Source: Pratylenchus scribneri
Lineage: Eukaryota > Nematoda > Chromadorea > Rhabditida > Pratylenchidae
NCBI GenBank assembly: GCA_030063045.1
Contig: JAQSEB010000059.1
Span: 806,001-870,000 of the forward strand
Reading direction: 5' to 3'
Length of the DNA stretch: 64,000 nt
Part shown: piece by piece, positions 35,505 through 48,500 of the stretch
Position numbering within the stretch: position 1 is the first letter of the stretch
Layout: every line of letters begins with the position of its first letter
The notes under the pieces: generated by a model
The model's input: the letters and a program-made list of their open reading frames with translations, nothing else
The model's database searches: none
What the model was told of the DNA's origin: nothing
Program-made: the position numbers and the translations under genes

Positions 35505-36425
35505 CGGTTTCTAGACCCATAAACCTTATATTCAATCAATAAATCTTATCAAGAAGAATCATGTGATTAAACGGCGGCACTGAAACGGCGGCACTGAAAC
35601 GGCGGCACTGAAACGGCGGGCACTGAAACGGCGGCTCTGAAACGGCGGCACTGAAACGGCGGCACTGAAACGGCGGCGAAAATATCCATTCGTTTTCAAA
35701 TTCTCCAATATCACCCAAAATTTACCCATTCATCGCCATTTCGATAGGTCACTCCATTGTGGTCGCAAGGAAAAGCGGAATTTACCAAAATGACCAATAA
35801 AATGAACAACAATTTATTCATTTTTAATGGTGAGTGGATTCTCTTTTAAAATTGAACTTATAAAAATGGAATAAGGCTACAAATTTGTTTGATTTTTTAT
35901 CGTTTACCTTTGGCCAAAATTTTTATAATTTTGAAGGAACAAAAATGTGTGGCCAAACCCTTTTACTTTCGAGAGTTCATATCTTCCTCAAAATCCAATC
36001 CATCCCACACCTATTCCATCCCATTCATCAATCCATTTATCACGTCCTTTTCCCAAGGTCCCTCACAAATTCCTTTAGGCGATTGTTTTCCACACTTCAA
36101 TCTCACATCAAAATCAAACATATTTCCAGAACAGCAGTTCCATTTCTCCTTCATTTTTTTCCTCAAAAAACAGTTGTCACTCAAAATCTTCAAAAAAAAA
36201 AAAATGGTTAAGCCAATCAACGCTCCTTGCTTTCGGTACCTGCCAATAATTAAATTGGCCAAAAGTTTTATGAAGGAAGTATCGATTCAAATTTTAATGA
36301 GAATGGCACTGTTGAGGAATCGACATAGCACCGTCTTGACCAGCTCTATCCAATTTTGGGTATAGTATTTGGTTTGTGAATGTTAGACAAACCCTTCCTT
36401 AAACTATTATAATTATTTAGCCTTA
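35505..36425 (-). repeat. Family A-type termini around unrelated sequence
   Basis: The left end AAACCTTATATTCAATCAAT and the right end CTTGACCAGCTCTATCCAAT are family A ends in inverted order. Instead of the 46-bp array the interior starts with an array of 14-15-bp units. Confidence 0.6.
35572..35685. repeat. Tandem array of a 14-15-bp GC-rich unit
   Basis: About eight copies of GCACTGAAACGGCG, the same core as the arms of the foldback element at 43112-43915, but present here as a single arm. Confidence 0.85.
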
Positions 36426-36592
36426 TACCATCAACAAATATAAAATTTAACATAAAAATGTGCTATGTTTATTTGCATCAGAATTTGATGAGAGGAATAA
36501 AGGGAAAAATATAAAATTATTGTTTTGTTTTTGATTGCTTTCCAATTATCAATTTGAGATCAATTTCCATTGCCCAAAAAGTGAATTCCTCC

Positions 36593-39500
36593 TCAATATC
36601 CATATCCTTTCATGTCAATTTGGATGACCGGAAATGCGCGGGTTGGTTCCTCATCGCTGCTACTACTGCTCGATTTCCTCCTCCCAATTTGTCCTCCACC
36701 TTCGCCTCCATTCTCTTCTGCTGATGGCCTAGGTGGCAAATTGTCATCCGGCAATTCGATTCGATATCTGAATGAATTATTTATTTATTCTTCCATAAAT
36801 ATTTTCTTGAAGAAGCCCAATTTGTCGCCATTTGAAATAACTCATCATAGACTGAATCAATTTTGATGAATTTTAGTATTAAATTAAATAGCTGACTTTT
36901 GGCTATCCAATGATATTAATTTTATTTAAATTGGTTCCGAATTGATTAAATTGTGTCCAAAAACTTATGAAAATTTCTCTAATTCATACTAAAGGTCATT
37001 TTAAATGGTTTTTTGGGTAAAACTCCACTATTTTTGAACCAATTTAAATAAAATTAATATTAATTAGATAGCCAAAAGTCTGCTCTTTAATTTGATATTA
37101 AAATCATCAAAATTGATTCATTCCTTGACAAGTTAATAGAAATGATTTTGTCATTCATTCATTTGCTCACCCTTCATGCCTGTTTTGTACTTCATCCGGA
37201 TTGAATGCCGGAATATGTTTGGCCGGTTCCTCCGCCACTTTTTCCGGTGCCCCCGGGTCTTCCACCATTTCGGCATCCAAATCAGGGCATTGGACATAGT
37301 CAATTTCAATACTAAATTAAAAATTTTAAATTTATAAATCAAATTAAATCTCCAATATCGTCAATTCAATACCTGGACCATTATTTCGAATATAACTCAG
37401 AGAGGTATTAGCCAATCTGGGAAGACAATATACCATTTTATAGCCCAAAGTGCCCCTTACATTTCTGGCCTATTTTAAAATTTTTAGGAGAATCTAATTT
37501 TAAAAAGTTAAATACCTTTGGTTATAATGGACCTAAATTTTTTGTCTCATGAGGAAAAGTCGCTTTTTCCCCTACAATATTTTAATTTGTCAAAAATGAA
37601 TAAAGCCACTTTTTAGAGGACATTTAGTGCTTTCGAATGGCATATCGCCTTCTAAAATTGGTTGCTTCCTTGTTGAGTTATGACCAAAAGAATGGGCCCA
37701 GTGTATTCAATCGGTCGTTCCCCTCAATCCCCGCTATCAAATTTGCCTACTTATAATGGCATTTGGCCACGTATCGAACGAATTTCTCTACTCGCTCACT
37801 GTCCTCGTGTTGTTCCACCCCAACTGATCGGATCACAGTGTTACTGATCACCGCCAACGGCATTGTGAATTCCACATGGCATTGAGGTAGGAATGTTTCG
37901 GGCATCAAATCGAATGAGGACAGCTCAAAACGGCATCTTCAAACCAATTAATTTACGGTCAATTTTATTTTGAATTTAACTTACTTCAGTCCGTATGCTT
38001 TGTATGCGGCACTTTGTTTGTCCGGCAGCCGGGGAATGCGCCAAACCAGCGAGCGGAATAAATGTTCATATTTGGCTTCGCCAGTGCCCACCTTGATGAA
38101 TTTATATGAAACATTAAATTGTCCTCATTTCCTTCATCCAGATTTGTGTTAGAAAAAATAAATAAAAATGACTTTAAATTATTTTTTCATTATTCAACAA
38201 ATTTACTATCAATCCCATAGAATATGCCCATATTTTTTGCTTTTAAATAGCTCATCAAGTACTGAACCAATTTTGATTATTATCAAATTAAAGAGCAGAC
38301 TTTTGGCTATCAAATAATATTAATTTTATTTAAATTGGTCCAGAATTAATGAAGTTGTACGCAAAAAAACATTAAATATTTTTCTAATCCATTGTAAAGT
38401 TCATTTTAAATGGTTTTTCAAAAATTCATCTATTTTGAACCAATTTAAATTAAATAAAATTAATATAAATAGATAGCAAAACATTAATTTAAAATAAAAA
38501 CATCAAAATTGATTCGATTCTAAATTAGTAATTATAAACGCGGCGGCAAATTTGTCTGTTGACAGGTTGGAAGCTAATTATATTCAGGAACATCCCAAAT
38601 AATGCCCACCTATTTGTATCCATCATAAAAGTGGTCAATTTTAGAGACCTTTTAATATGATTCTGAAGGAATTGCCTAAACGGTAACTCTTATGTGGAAA
38701 TTATGGGAAGATTTTGTGTTTATTCAAATTTGTTTAGTTCACCTCAAATAAAGCTTCGCTTTTGTTAAAGCCTATTTAAAAAAAACAGCCTTTCCCCAAC
38801 CCTTCACCTCAATCAAACATGGCTCATTCTGTTGCACTGTGCCCATCAGCTTGTCCTTCAAATTCTTCACCCTTCCCGGCTTTCGGCTCTTTGAATGCAC
38901 CGATCCAACGCCCCAATGCCTTTCCTCACGGAAAATGTAAATCCACGCTTCCGGCAATGGAAATCGGATTTGAATGTCCTCACAGGGGATTGCCCTCGTC
39001 GATTCGGTTGTGCCCTTTGCCCTTTGTTGATGCACGGCTGCCATTGCATCAATGCGAATTTCCACTTTGGAGCCGGCCATTCGCATTACGCATTTCACGT
39101 TCAGCGGCTTTTCCCTATTCCGCGGTGGGCGCACCCGGAATCGCATTATTTCGAAGAAACAACCATCCGGTGGTTGCAGCCGAACAACCTGAGCAAATAT
39201 ATGAATTATATTCAATTTGTTATTGGAAATCAAAGAGTAAAAAGGATGAATAAAAAACATTGCAATTTCAGTTTATAAGCTTTCTTTTGGCTATATCTCA
39301 ATAGGGAAGTAATGGGAAGGCGATATTCCATTTGAAAGCCCTAAATGTCCTCTAAAAAGTAGCCTCTAATTTTTGATAAATTAAAAACCTTGTAGAAAAA
39401 TGGATTTTCCTCCACAAATACATGTTATTATATTCAAAGATAAGTAACTTTATTAGAAAGGTGAATTTCCTAAAATCTATAAGGCAACTTTTTGAGGACT

Positions 39501-42500
39501 TTCAGAGCTTTAAAATGGCATATTACCTTCCCAAATTGGTTGCTTCCCTGCTAAGATATGGCCAAAAGAACGGTATAGGTATTCAATCTATACCGTATCC
39601 TATTCTTATATTTCGAGGAGAATCATATATAATAATGCCTAAGGCAAATTTCATTTGATGGAATGATGGGAGGATATTTGTCTTTCCCTTGTTGAAATTG
39701 AAAAGAAGGGAAAGAAAATTTTCCCTTTCTTGCGAAAATATGATTGATGGGTGGTATCCCTTTCTTTTTTCCTCATTGGTTTGGGCTACAGTATACACAT
39801 TGGTTGATCTAGGCCATTTTTATAAATTCACATAACTCATTTAAAACAAAACCATTCTTGATGATTTTGGTGTCATTTTAAAGAGCAAAGAATTCTCTAT
39901 CAAATTTTTTCAAAATGGACCTAATTTTTATTGTTTAATTTAGAATTTAATTTAAGTGTTGATTTTAATAAATCCTTTGCTATTTTTTTGACTATATTTC
40001 TGTAAAGCATTAACCAATTCGGGACGGGAAGGCAATCCTAAAGTATCCACTACAATTTTGTTAATTTAAATTTTGTAAAATTAATTTTAGAAAAAGTTTT
40101 ATGCCTTTGAATATAATAAACTTGGATTTTTTAAAGGTTTTCTCGAGAAAAGCCATTTTTCTATAAGGTATTTTAAGTTTACAAAAAATTAGTTAAGCCA
40201 CTTTTTTTAGAGGACATTTAGGGCTCTCAAATGGCAAATCGCCTTCCCAAATTGGCTACTTCCATGTTGAGCTATAGCCAAAAGAATGGCCCAAATATTG
40301 AAAGGGCGGTTTGACTGCTTACTTGATCCTCCTCCCAAACAGTTTTGTCCACACTTTCATGGAATTCTGCGCCCTCAAAACGAATCCATCGTTCGGTGTA
40401 CATTGGCAAAATGTCCTTCCTTCTGACCACCTCTTTTCCCTCACGCCGCCTATCATTGAGGCCAATCTCGAGGAAAGGCATACCGGAAAGGAAGGAAAGA
40501 CAAAAAAGGCGGACCCTGGCCTTTTGGTCGTGTACAAAACCATCTCTGTCCACACGGGCCTCGTACTCATCGTAGCAATGAATCTGTGAATTTATTAATT
40601 TAATCAGATATTTCTCTTTTCTAATGAGCAGCCGAACTTTTCGACTGGCCAACTTCACGCGAACTCATATAATTCACTAAAGACTGAGCCAGTTTTGATG
40701 ATTTTAATATCAAATTAATGAGCAGACTTTCGCCTATCAAGTAATATTAAATTTTATTTGAATTATTTTAGAATTGATAGAGTTGTGCCAAAAAACCTTT
40801 TAAAATTAACTTTATTAAGGATTTTAGAAATTTTCACTGTTTTTTTTGGCTACAACTTTAACAATTTCTGAATCAATTTAAATAAATAAAATTAAAATGT
40901 ATTTGATAGCCAAAAGTCTGCTCTTTAATTTGATACTAAAATCATCAAAATTAGTTCAGTCCTTATTGAATTATAAGCGATCGCCTTAAGTAGGCCCGAC
41001 ATTAAGTTAGGGCATATCCCTCTTCTTTTTCGGACCTGCACTTCATCCTGCCTATAAACCGGAGCAATTTCCCGTTTTGCCGGACACCGGAAAAGGATGT
41101 CCTCAATGGCTTGCGTGAATGTGGCCATCAGCTGATCATCCAGTGAGCCGAATTTGGCCAAAACCGTGCATTGTGCGACATGCTCCAAAGGAAGTCCATA
41201 TTTGGTGATGTGCCCTTCGACGAGGCGAGAAATTTGCCCTGGCCGAATGCCCACCCTCTCCTTGTAGAGAACATGTTGCAATTTGACTGTATGAATTTTG
41301 CCATAAACATCATAGGCTTGAAGGGTGGTGTCGGAAAGAGAATATGATGCCTAGAAAAAAATGTTGGCAAAATTGGATAAAATTAATTAAATTTGCCGAA
41401 AATACTGTTTAAATTTTATCTTGGAACTAAACTTTATAAAATCAATCGATAGATCTCTTAAAGACGTATCATTTAATTATCTTTTGGCGTTGGGTTTAAC
41501 CAATTCTAACTTAAGTTTTAAATAATTAAACCAAAAATTGCTTAAACCGTTTAATACCCTTTAATTGTTGACCAAACCAAAAATTGGCTTAAACCGTTTA
41601 ATACCCTTTAATTGTTGACCAAACCAAAATGGGTTTAAACCGTTTAATACCCTTTAATTGTTGACCAAACCAAAAATTGGCTTAAACCGTTTAATACCCT
41701 TTAATTATTGACCAAACCAAAATGGGTTTAAACCGTTTAATACCCTTTAATTGTTGACCAAACCAAAAATTGGCTTAAACCGTTTAATACCCTTTAATTA
41801 TTGACCAAACCAAAATGGGTTTAAACCGTTTAATACCCTTTAATTGTTGACCAAACCAAAAATTGGCTTAAACCGTTTAATACCCTTTAATTGTTGACCA
41901 AACCAAAATGGGTTTAAACCGTTTAATACCCTTTAATTGTGGACCAAACCAAAATGGGTTTAAACCGTTTAATACCCTTTAATTGTTGACCAAACCATAA
42001 CAAATTATATATGCGTTTTGATCAGCTCTATCCAATTTTGGGCATATTTGGTTTGTGAATGTAGGATAAACCCATACTTAAACTATTATAATTATTTACC
42101 CTTTTTTCGGCAATTTTGATAAATTAAAGAGTATCAATTAATTAATTTGCACTTGCCTGAAGTAATATTTCCTGCGATGGACGGCTTTCTTGTTGATTTG
42201 CATAAAGGCAAAGCATATTTCCCTGCAGGCGAACGAATATCGGCTTCCAATAACGATCGGCCATCAACTTCTTCTTTGGCGGATATCGCATCAACAACTC
42301 CCAGCCATCGCCACGGAATTGGATGGGAAATTCTGCCAACGGTTGTGAATCATCCTCATCGAATAGTGGCGTTTCCGAATCGGCCACCTGTGAATGTGGA
42401 GATCGAATTAAATTGGATTTGAATGTGGTCGAAAACAATTAAATATCGCAATCGGTTACCATGAGCCAGTTTTTATCTATAGCTCAGCGAGGCACTGGCC

Positions 42501-45500
42501 AATCTGAAATGGCGATTTACCATTTGAAAGCCAAACTGTCCTCTATAATATGGCTTTTTTTTTTGTAAATCTAATTAAAAATCTTATATGCCCTTGAGTG
42601 TATCAAACTAAAATTTTTGAGTAAAAGCCGCTTATTTTCAAAATGTTTTAAATTTATAAAGGCCGCTTTTTTAGAGGACATTTAGAGCTTTCTAATGGTA
42701 TATCGCCTTCCTGAAATAGTTGTGTCCTTATTGAGCTAGGGTCAAAAGAATACGGTTTAGGTTATTTACTTCTTTTCCTCCATTTCATTCAGCGATTTTA
42801 ATAATTAGCCTCAGCTCATTAGGCAATTAACTAATTTGAATATTTAAGAGTGCATTTAATAGACTGAAATGTTGGCTATCCATTTATATGTTGATCATAG
42901 AAAACAATAAACTTATGGCTAATTATGACCAAAAATTTGATATGAGAAATTATTATACTAATAAGATATTTACATATTATGGCCATAACTTTATTAAAAT
43001 TTGGCATTCCTAAATGTTCAAAAATACATTTATTTAAATTATTTAAATTGGTCAATTGGCTGATGAGCTGTGAGGAAAATGGCTGATTAATGATAAGATG
43101 AAAGAGCCAAGCGGTGGGGGTCTGTTCAGCGTCGCCAGTTCAGCGTCGCCGTTTCAGCGCCGCCGTTTCAGCGTCAGCCGTTTCAGCGTCCGCCGTTTCA
43201 GCGTCCGCCGTTTCAGCGTCGCCGTTTCAGCGTCGCCGTTTCAGCGTCGCCGTTTCAGCGTCCAGCTAAAAAGGGGACGTTTCAGCGTCACCTTGTAAAA
43301 ATTCACTATAGTATGAGGGATCCGGGCCTAGGTAATGTATTTATATTAAACCTTACATATCCCTATCCCTTAGCCCCTAGAACCCATGCCGACCCTACCA
43401 TAACCCTAACCCTAGCCCAAAACCCCTAATCCTAGCCCTAAAAGTTGAAATTATAAATGGCCATAACTTTTTTATTTTTTGGGTTTTATGAGAAACTGAT
43501 GGCAGATTCGAGCTTCTCTAATCGAGACGCGTCGATTGAACTATAATTTGTCCAAGAAAAAATTTCAAAATTTTTTCAAGTTTCAACCCATAGGGGGGAC
43601 CCTTCACTTTTCCAAATTTCATTATATTGTAACTTTTTTTTCTATGCGACCTCCGGCAGAAAATTTTTCCAGATTCGAACTCAGCTCATCGAGAGGAGTC
43701 GAATGGTACTTAATACATGACACATTTATAAATTTTATATGCTTAATTACGATAAAAATATAGGTGACGCTGAAACGTCCCCTTTTTGGCTGGACGCTGA
43801 AACGGCGACGCTGAAACGGCGGACGCTGAAACGGCGGACGCTGAAATGGCTGACGCTGAAACGGCGGCGCTGAAACGGCGACGCTGAACTGGCGACGCTG
43901 AAACGTCTTCCCGCGAGAGCCAAGATGGAATTGACTAAAATGTCCACTCATGGATTCAAATGACATTAAAACCAACCGGCGCTTTGAAATCGTCCTCAAA
44001 TCCTGGTGGCCTTGCGGCAGCCATCGACGGAGTCATTGGGCTACCGCCTTCCGGTGTTGGCGTGGACAGACGTGAAATGGATAGTCTATCCATCCTCTCA
44101 TCCGCCACAAATTCTCCCTCATGTTCCGCCTCCCTTTTGGCCCTTTCCAATTCGGCCACTTTCCTCGCTTCCGCAATTATTTCCTCCATTGGTTTAACCT
44201 CAAATGGATCCGAAATTTAAATAATAATAATTGTTTAAGGGATTTGCCCTACATTCTCAAACCATATACCCAAAATTGGATAGAGCTGGTCAAGACACAT
44301 TGAATGGTATATAATTTGTTATGGTTTGGTCAACAATTAAAGGGTAAAACGATTTAAACCCATTTTGGTTTAATGGTTCAAAACCCATTTTGTTTAAAGG
44401 TTCAAAATCCATTTTGGTTTAATGGTTCAAAACCCATTTTGGTTTAATGGTTCAAAACCCATTTTGGTTTTATGGTTCAAAACCCATTTTAGTTTAATGG
44501 TTTTAAAACCATTTGTTTTAATGGTTCAAAACTAAATTAGAATTGGTTAAACCCAAGCCAAAACATAATCAAATTATGCGTCTTGACGAGATATATCGAT
44601 CGGGTTTAAGGTTTAAGAATCTGGGATAAACCGCTCATCAACCGTTATAATTTTTCGGTAATAATGCCCACCTCAAATGGATCGGCCATTTCCTTTGGTT
44701 GAGGCGCAAATGGATCTGCTTCCGAATCTCCTTCCAATGTTGCGCTCGCTTTCGTCGTATCGAATGGATCAACGGTGGTGGCACACAATTTTTGAGTCAG
44801 TTCCATTTCGGATTGGGAAGGTGGAAGCAGTGAGGCATTGTCAAAAGCGGCCCAATTTCGGGCTGGCGCAGTCGGTGTTTCTTCCATTTGGGCAATTTCT
44901 ATGGTTGGTTTTGCTTCATCTTCTTCCTTCATCTTTTCTTCTTCTTCTTTTGCCTCATCTTCTTCCTTCTTCTTCTCATCTTCCTTCTTCTCCTCATTTT
45001 CCTCATCTTCCTTCCTCTTCTCTTCCTTCTTCGTCTCTTCTTCTTCCTCTCCCTGCCCTTCCAGCTTGAATCCATGTTGAGCGGCAATTTTCTTGGCCAA
45101 TTCGGCCGCAGCCTTCTCCAAATCCACCTCCCTTTTTGGATCAGCCGGCGGTGATCCTGCCCTTTTTGCCGTCCCCACCATCCCACCAATGGCGGCGCCC
45201 AATCCGCCAAATCCCTTTTCCAACTTTTTCATCTTCTTCTCCGCCTTTGCCCTCTTCCTTTCCGCCTCATGTTGAGCCAATTGTTGGCGTTGTGAGGCGC
45301 TCAACTGCATTCCTTGTGGGCCGGCTTGTGCCAAATATGTTTGCACCTGCGCATCGTCTTTCAACTCGCCAGCCGCCGATCCAGTGCCCAATTGGCCAAG
45401 CCTTTCTTCCGTGCTTTTTACTGCTTGACTCACCTGAAAAAATTGTAAATTTCCCATTTAATTTCTTCTGGAGTGGCCACTTTGACACCTTTTATTATAA

Positions 45501-48500
45501 CTCATCAAGGACTGAACCAATTTTGATGATAAAGAGCAGACTTTTGACTATTAAATAATATTAATTTTATTTTAATTGATTCCGAAATGATTGAAATTAT
45601 GGCCAAAAACAATTTAATATCAACTTTACTATGGATTTACGAAATTTTCTATGGTTTTTTTCGGCACAGCTTCATTAATGTTGAACCGATTTAAATAAAA
45701 TTAATATCATTAAATAGCCAAAAGTCTGCTCTTTAATTTGATAATAAAATTATCAAAAGTAATTCATTCCTTGATTAGTAATTTTAAATGGTGACAAATT
45801 TGTCGTATCCAATTTAATTTTATTCCTTACCTGTTCCGTCATTTTCTTGAATCTTGCCCAAGGGTCTTCTTCATCTACAGTTTTTTCCTCCACTTTTTGT
45901 GATGGAGCCTTCTCCTCCATTTCAGGCTTTTCCTTTCTTTCAATCCGAGGCGATGGCTGCGTGGGTGGTCTCGATGGGGAAGGAGCCGGAGGCCGAGAAG
46001 GCGGAGGCGCTTTTGGACGTGATGGAGGCGAATTACTCACTAAAATTATTGTTTAAAATTTTGTCTTTTTCTTTAGCCCGAAATTGAATGATTCGATATA
46101 GCCGAATTGAATAGTTTGGTCATTCTTTTGGCTATATCTCAATAGGGAACAACCAATTCAGAAAGGCGATAAATCTTTCGAAAGCCCTAAATGTCCGCTA
46201 AAACGTTGCTTAATTAATTTTTGAAAATTGAACAAAAATTTGTAAAAATAAGCAGTTTTTCCTTCATTCAATCAGAAAATCAGGGTTCATTATACTCAAA
46301 GACATGTAACCTTTTTTCAGGCCTAAATTCATTAAATAAAAATTGGCCATTAGGTAGAAGGCATTATGGCTTTTCAAATGGTATATCTCCTTCTCAATCT
46401 CAAATTGGTTATCGCCTTTCCGAGCTATGGCCAAAAGAATACCCCAATATTTTATTGGTCGTATTGAAGAGTCCCCTATCTCTACCGCCCGCATTTGACC
46501 CAACCTTTTTGCCCTTCCTCTGCACTTGGTTGTTCTTCAGGCGTTCTGCCTGGACTTGGCCCAATTGGCGGTGGCCTTGGTGGCACAATCGCTGCCCCAT
46601 GCACCGAAATTGCATTCTCTTGCGCCTCCCAAGAATATGGGTCGGGAGTTCGCGTTCTCTGAGGTATCAATGGAGCCGCGGAAGGGCCGAATTGAGGTGG
46701 GGCTGGTGGAATTGGTGGTGGTGGTTGAGGAGGCAATGGTGGCGATGAATAAATGGCGGAAGGGGCGACGAAAGCTACGGATTCAGTAGGCACAACAACA
46801 CTGGAAGATTGGCCATATTGAGAATAGTCAATGGATGATTGCCCATCGTTCGCTTGGCCATAAATTGTTGTTGTTGATTGGCCATAATCTGCTGGTGGTT
46901 GGCTACCCTCCATGAATGGATTTCCTCCTACTCCAAATTGCTCTGTTGACGGGGCCGCCACTTCATATTGGCCTTGGCCTCCATATTGGCTGTATTCAGC
47001 AGGAATTGTGCCTGGAATATTGTCTTTATAAGAAATATTTAATTTTCCGAAAAAAGACAAAATAATTTTAATGGTTTAAGTGTGGGTCTGTCCTTATATT
47101 CACAAACGAAATAACCTAAAATTGGATAGATCTGGTCAAGATGCATTGAATAGTATATAATTTGTTATGGTTTGGTCAACAATTAAAGGTATTAAGCGGG
47201 TTAAACCCATTTTGGATTGGTCAACAATTGAAGGGTATTAAACGATTTAAACCCATTTTGGTTTTGGTCAACAATTAAAGGGTATTAAACGGTTTAAACC
47301 AATTTAGTTTAATGGTTCAAACTAAGTTAGAATTGGTTAAACCAACAGCCAAAACATAATAAAATGCTTCAGATTTCTATCGATTGAGTATAAGGTTTGT
47401 GTTTAGGAGAAACTACTGAACCATTTCAATCTTTTCGGCAAATTTAATACCATCCATTTTATTTTTCCCTACCATAATCCCCATATGATTGAGTGTTGCC
47501 TCCTCCATATTGTTGGCCATAATTTTGTTGTTCCATTCCCGAATATTGTTGTTGCTGACTATAAGCCCCTCCATATGGATCCAATGCTGTGCTGGGCATC
47601 CCTCCATAAGCGCCTCCATAATCCGATATGCCTCCGTACTGCTCTTGCCCATATTGGTGACCCATTTGAGCATATTGACCATATTCTTGTTGACCATAAG
47701 CTTCTTGGCTATATCCAGCTTGGCCATATCCTCCCTGGGTATATCCGGCCTGGCCATATCCTCCTTCATGGCTATAATTCTCTTGACCATATCCGGCTTG
47801 GCTATATGCCTCTTGGCCATATACCCCTTGGCCATATCCTCCATCATGGCCATAACTGATTTGACCATATTCCACTTGGCCATAACCGGTTTGACCATAT
47901 CCTTCACTTTGGCCATATTCCACTTCTGACGGCCCATATTGGCCTCCAATTACGCTGGCTTGACCCGAATATGCATCTCCTTCTTCGAATGGATTTGAGG
48001 CAACATTCGCCTCGGCTGGTGGATATGGATATTCCAATGTGGCGGTCATCTTTGCTTCTACCGCCGATTCGAACATTTCCAATCGGTTCTCCCCTTCTGT
48101 TTCAATGCCTTCAACGTGTTCTCGCATTTGAGCATTCTGCTCCCCTTCCACTTCCTCCGTTGCCCTTTCCGCCTTTTGAGGCGGAGGAGGCGGTGGCGCA
48201 GCCCGAATTGGGGCCGGCGATTGGGAGGAGGCGAAATGGGCAGGGGCATCGAATGAGGCTTCCAGTTGCGAGGATTGGATGGTGTTTGGAACGGGTACGG
48301 AGGAAAACGATTGTTGGACTGGCGTGGATGTGGGCGTAGGTGGAGGCGATTGACCAGATTGCTGAATGCGGGAAAAATGTAATTTACATGTAAGAGCCGA
48401 TGGGTATCTGACAATGACCAATGAGCCATTCTTTTGGCCAAGATCAACAAGGAATTAACCAATTCAATAAGACGAAATTCAATTCGAAAGCTGAAAGTGT

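Larger units (their letters stand above)
35354..36592. other. Intergenic between two convergent genes
   Basis: Holds a family A-type element with an atypical interior (35505-36425). No exon supported; AATAAA near 35436 may serve glycine C-acetyltransferase. Confidence 0.6.

Noticed and set aside
43385..43445. Telomere-like CCCTAA runs
   Set aside because: Only short irregular runs inside a transposable element; nematode telomeres are usually TTAGGC and no array is present.
46221..46748. Plus-strand 175-codon frame
   Set aside because: Runs through MITE F and then antisense to a Pro-rich unc-41 exon.
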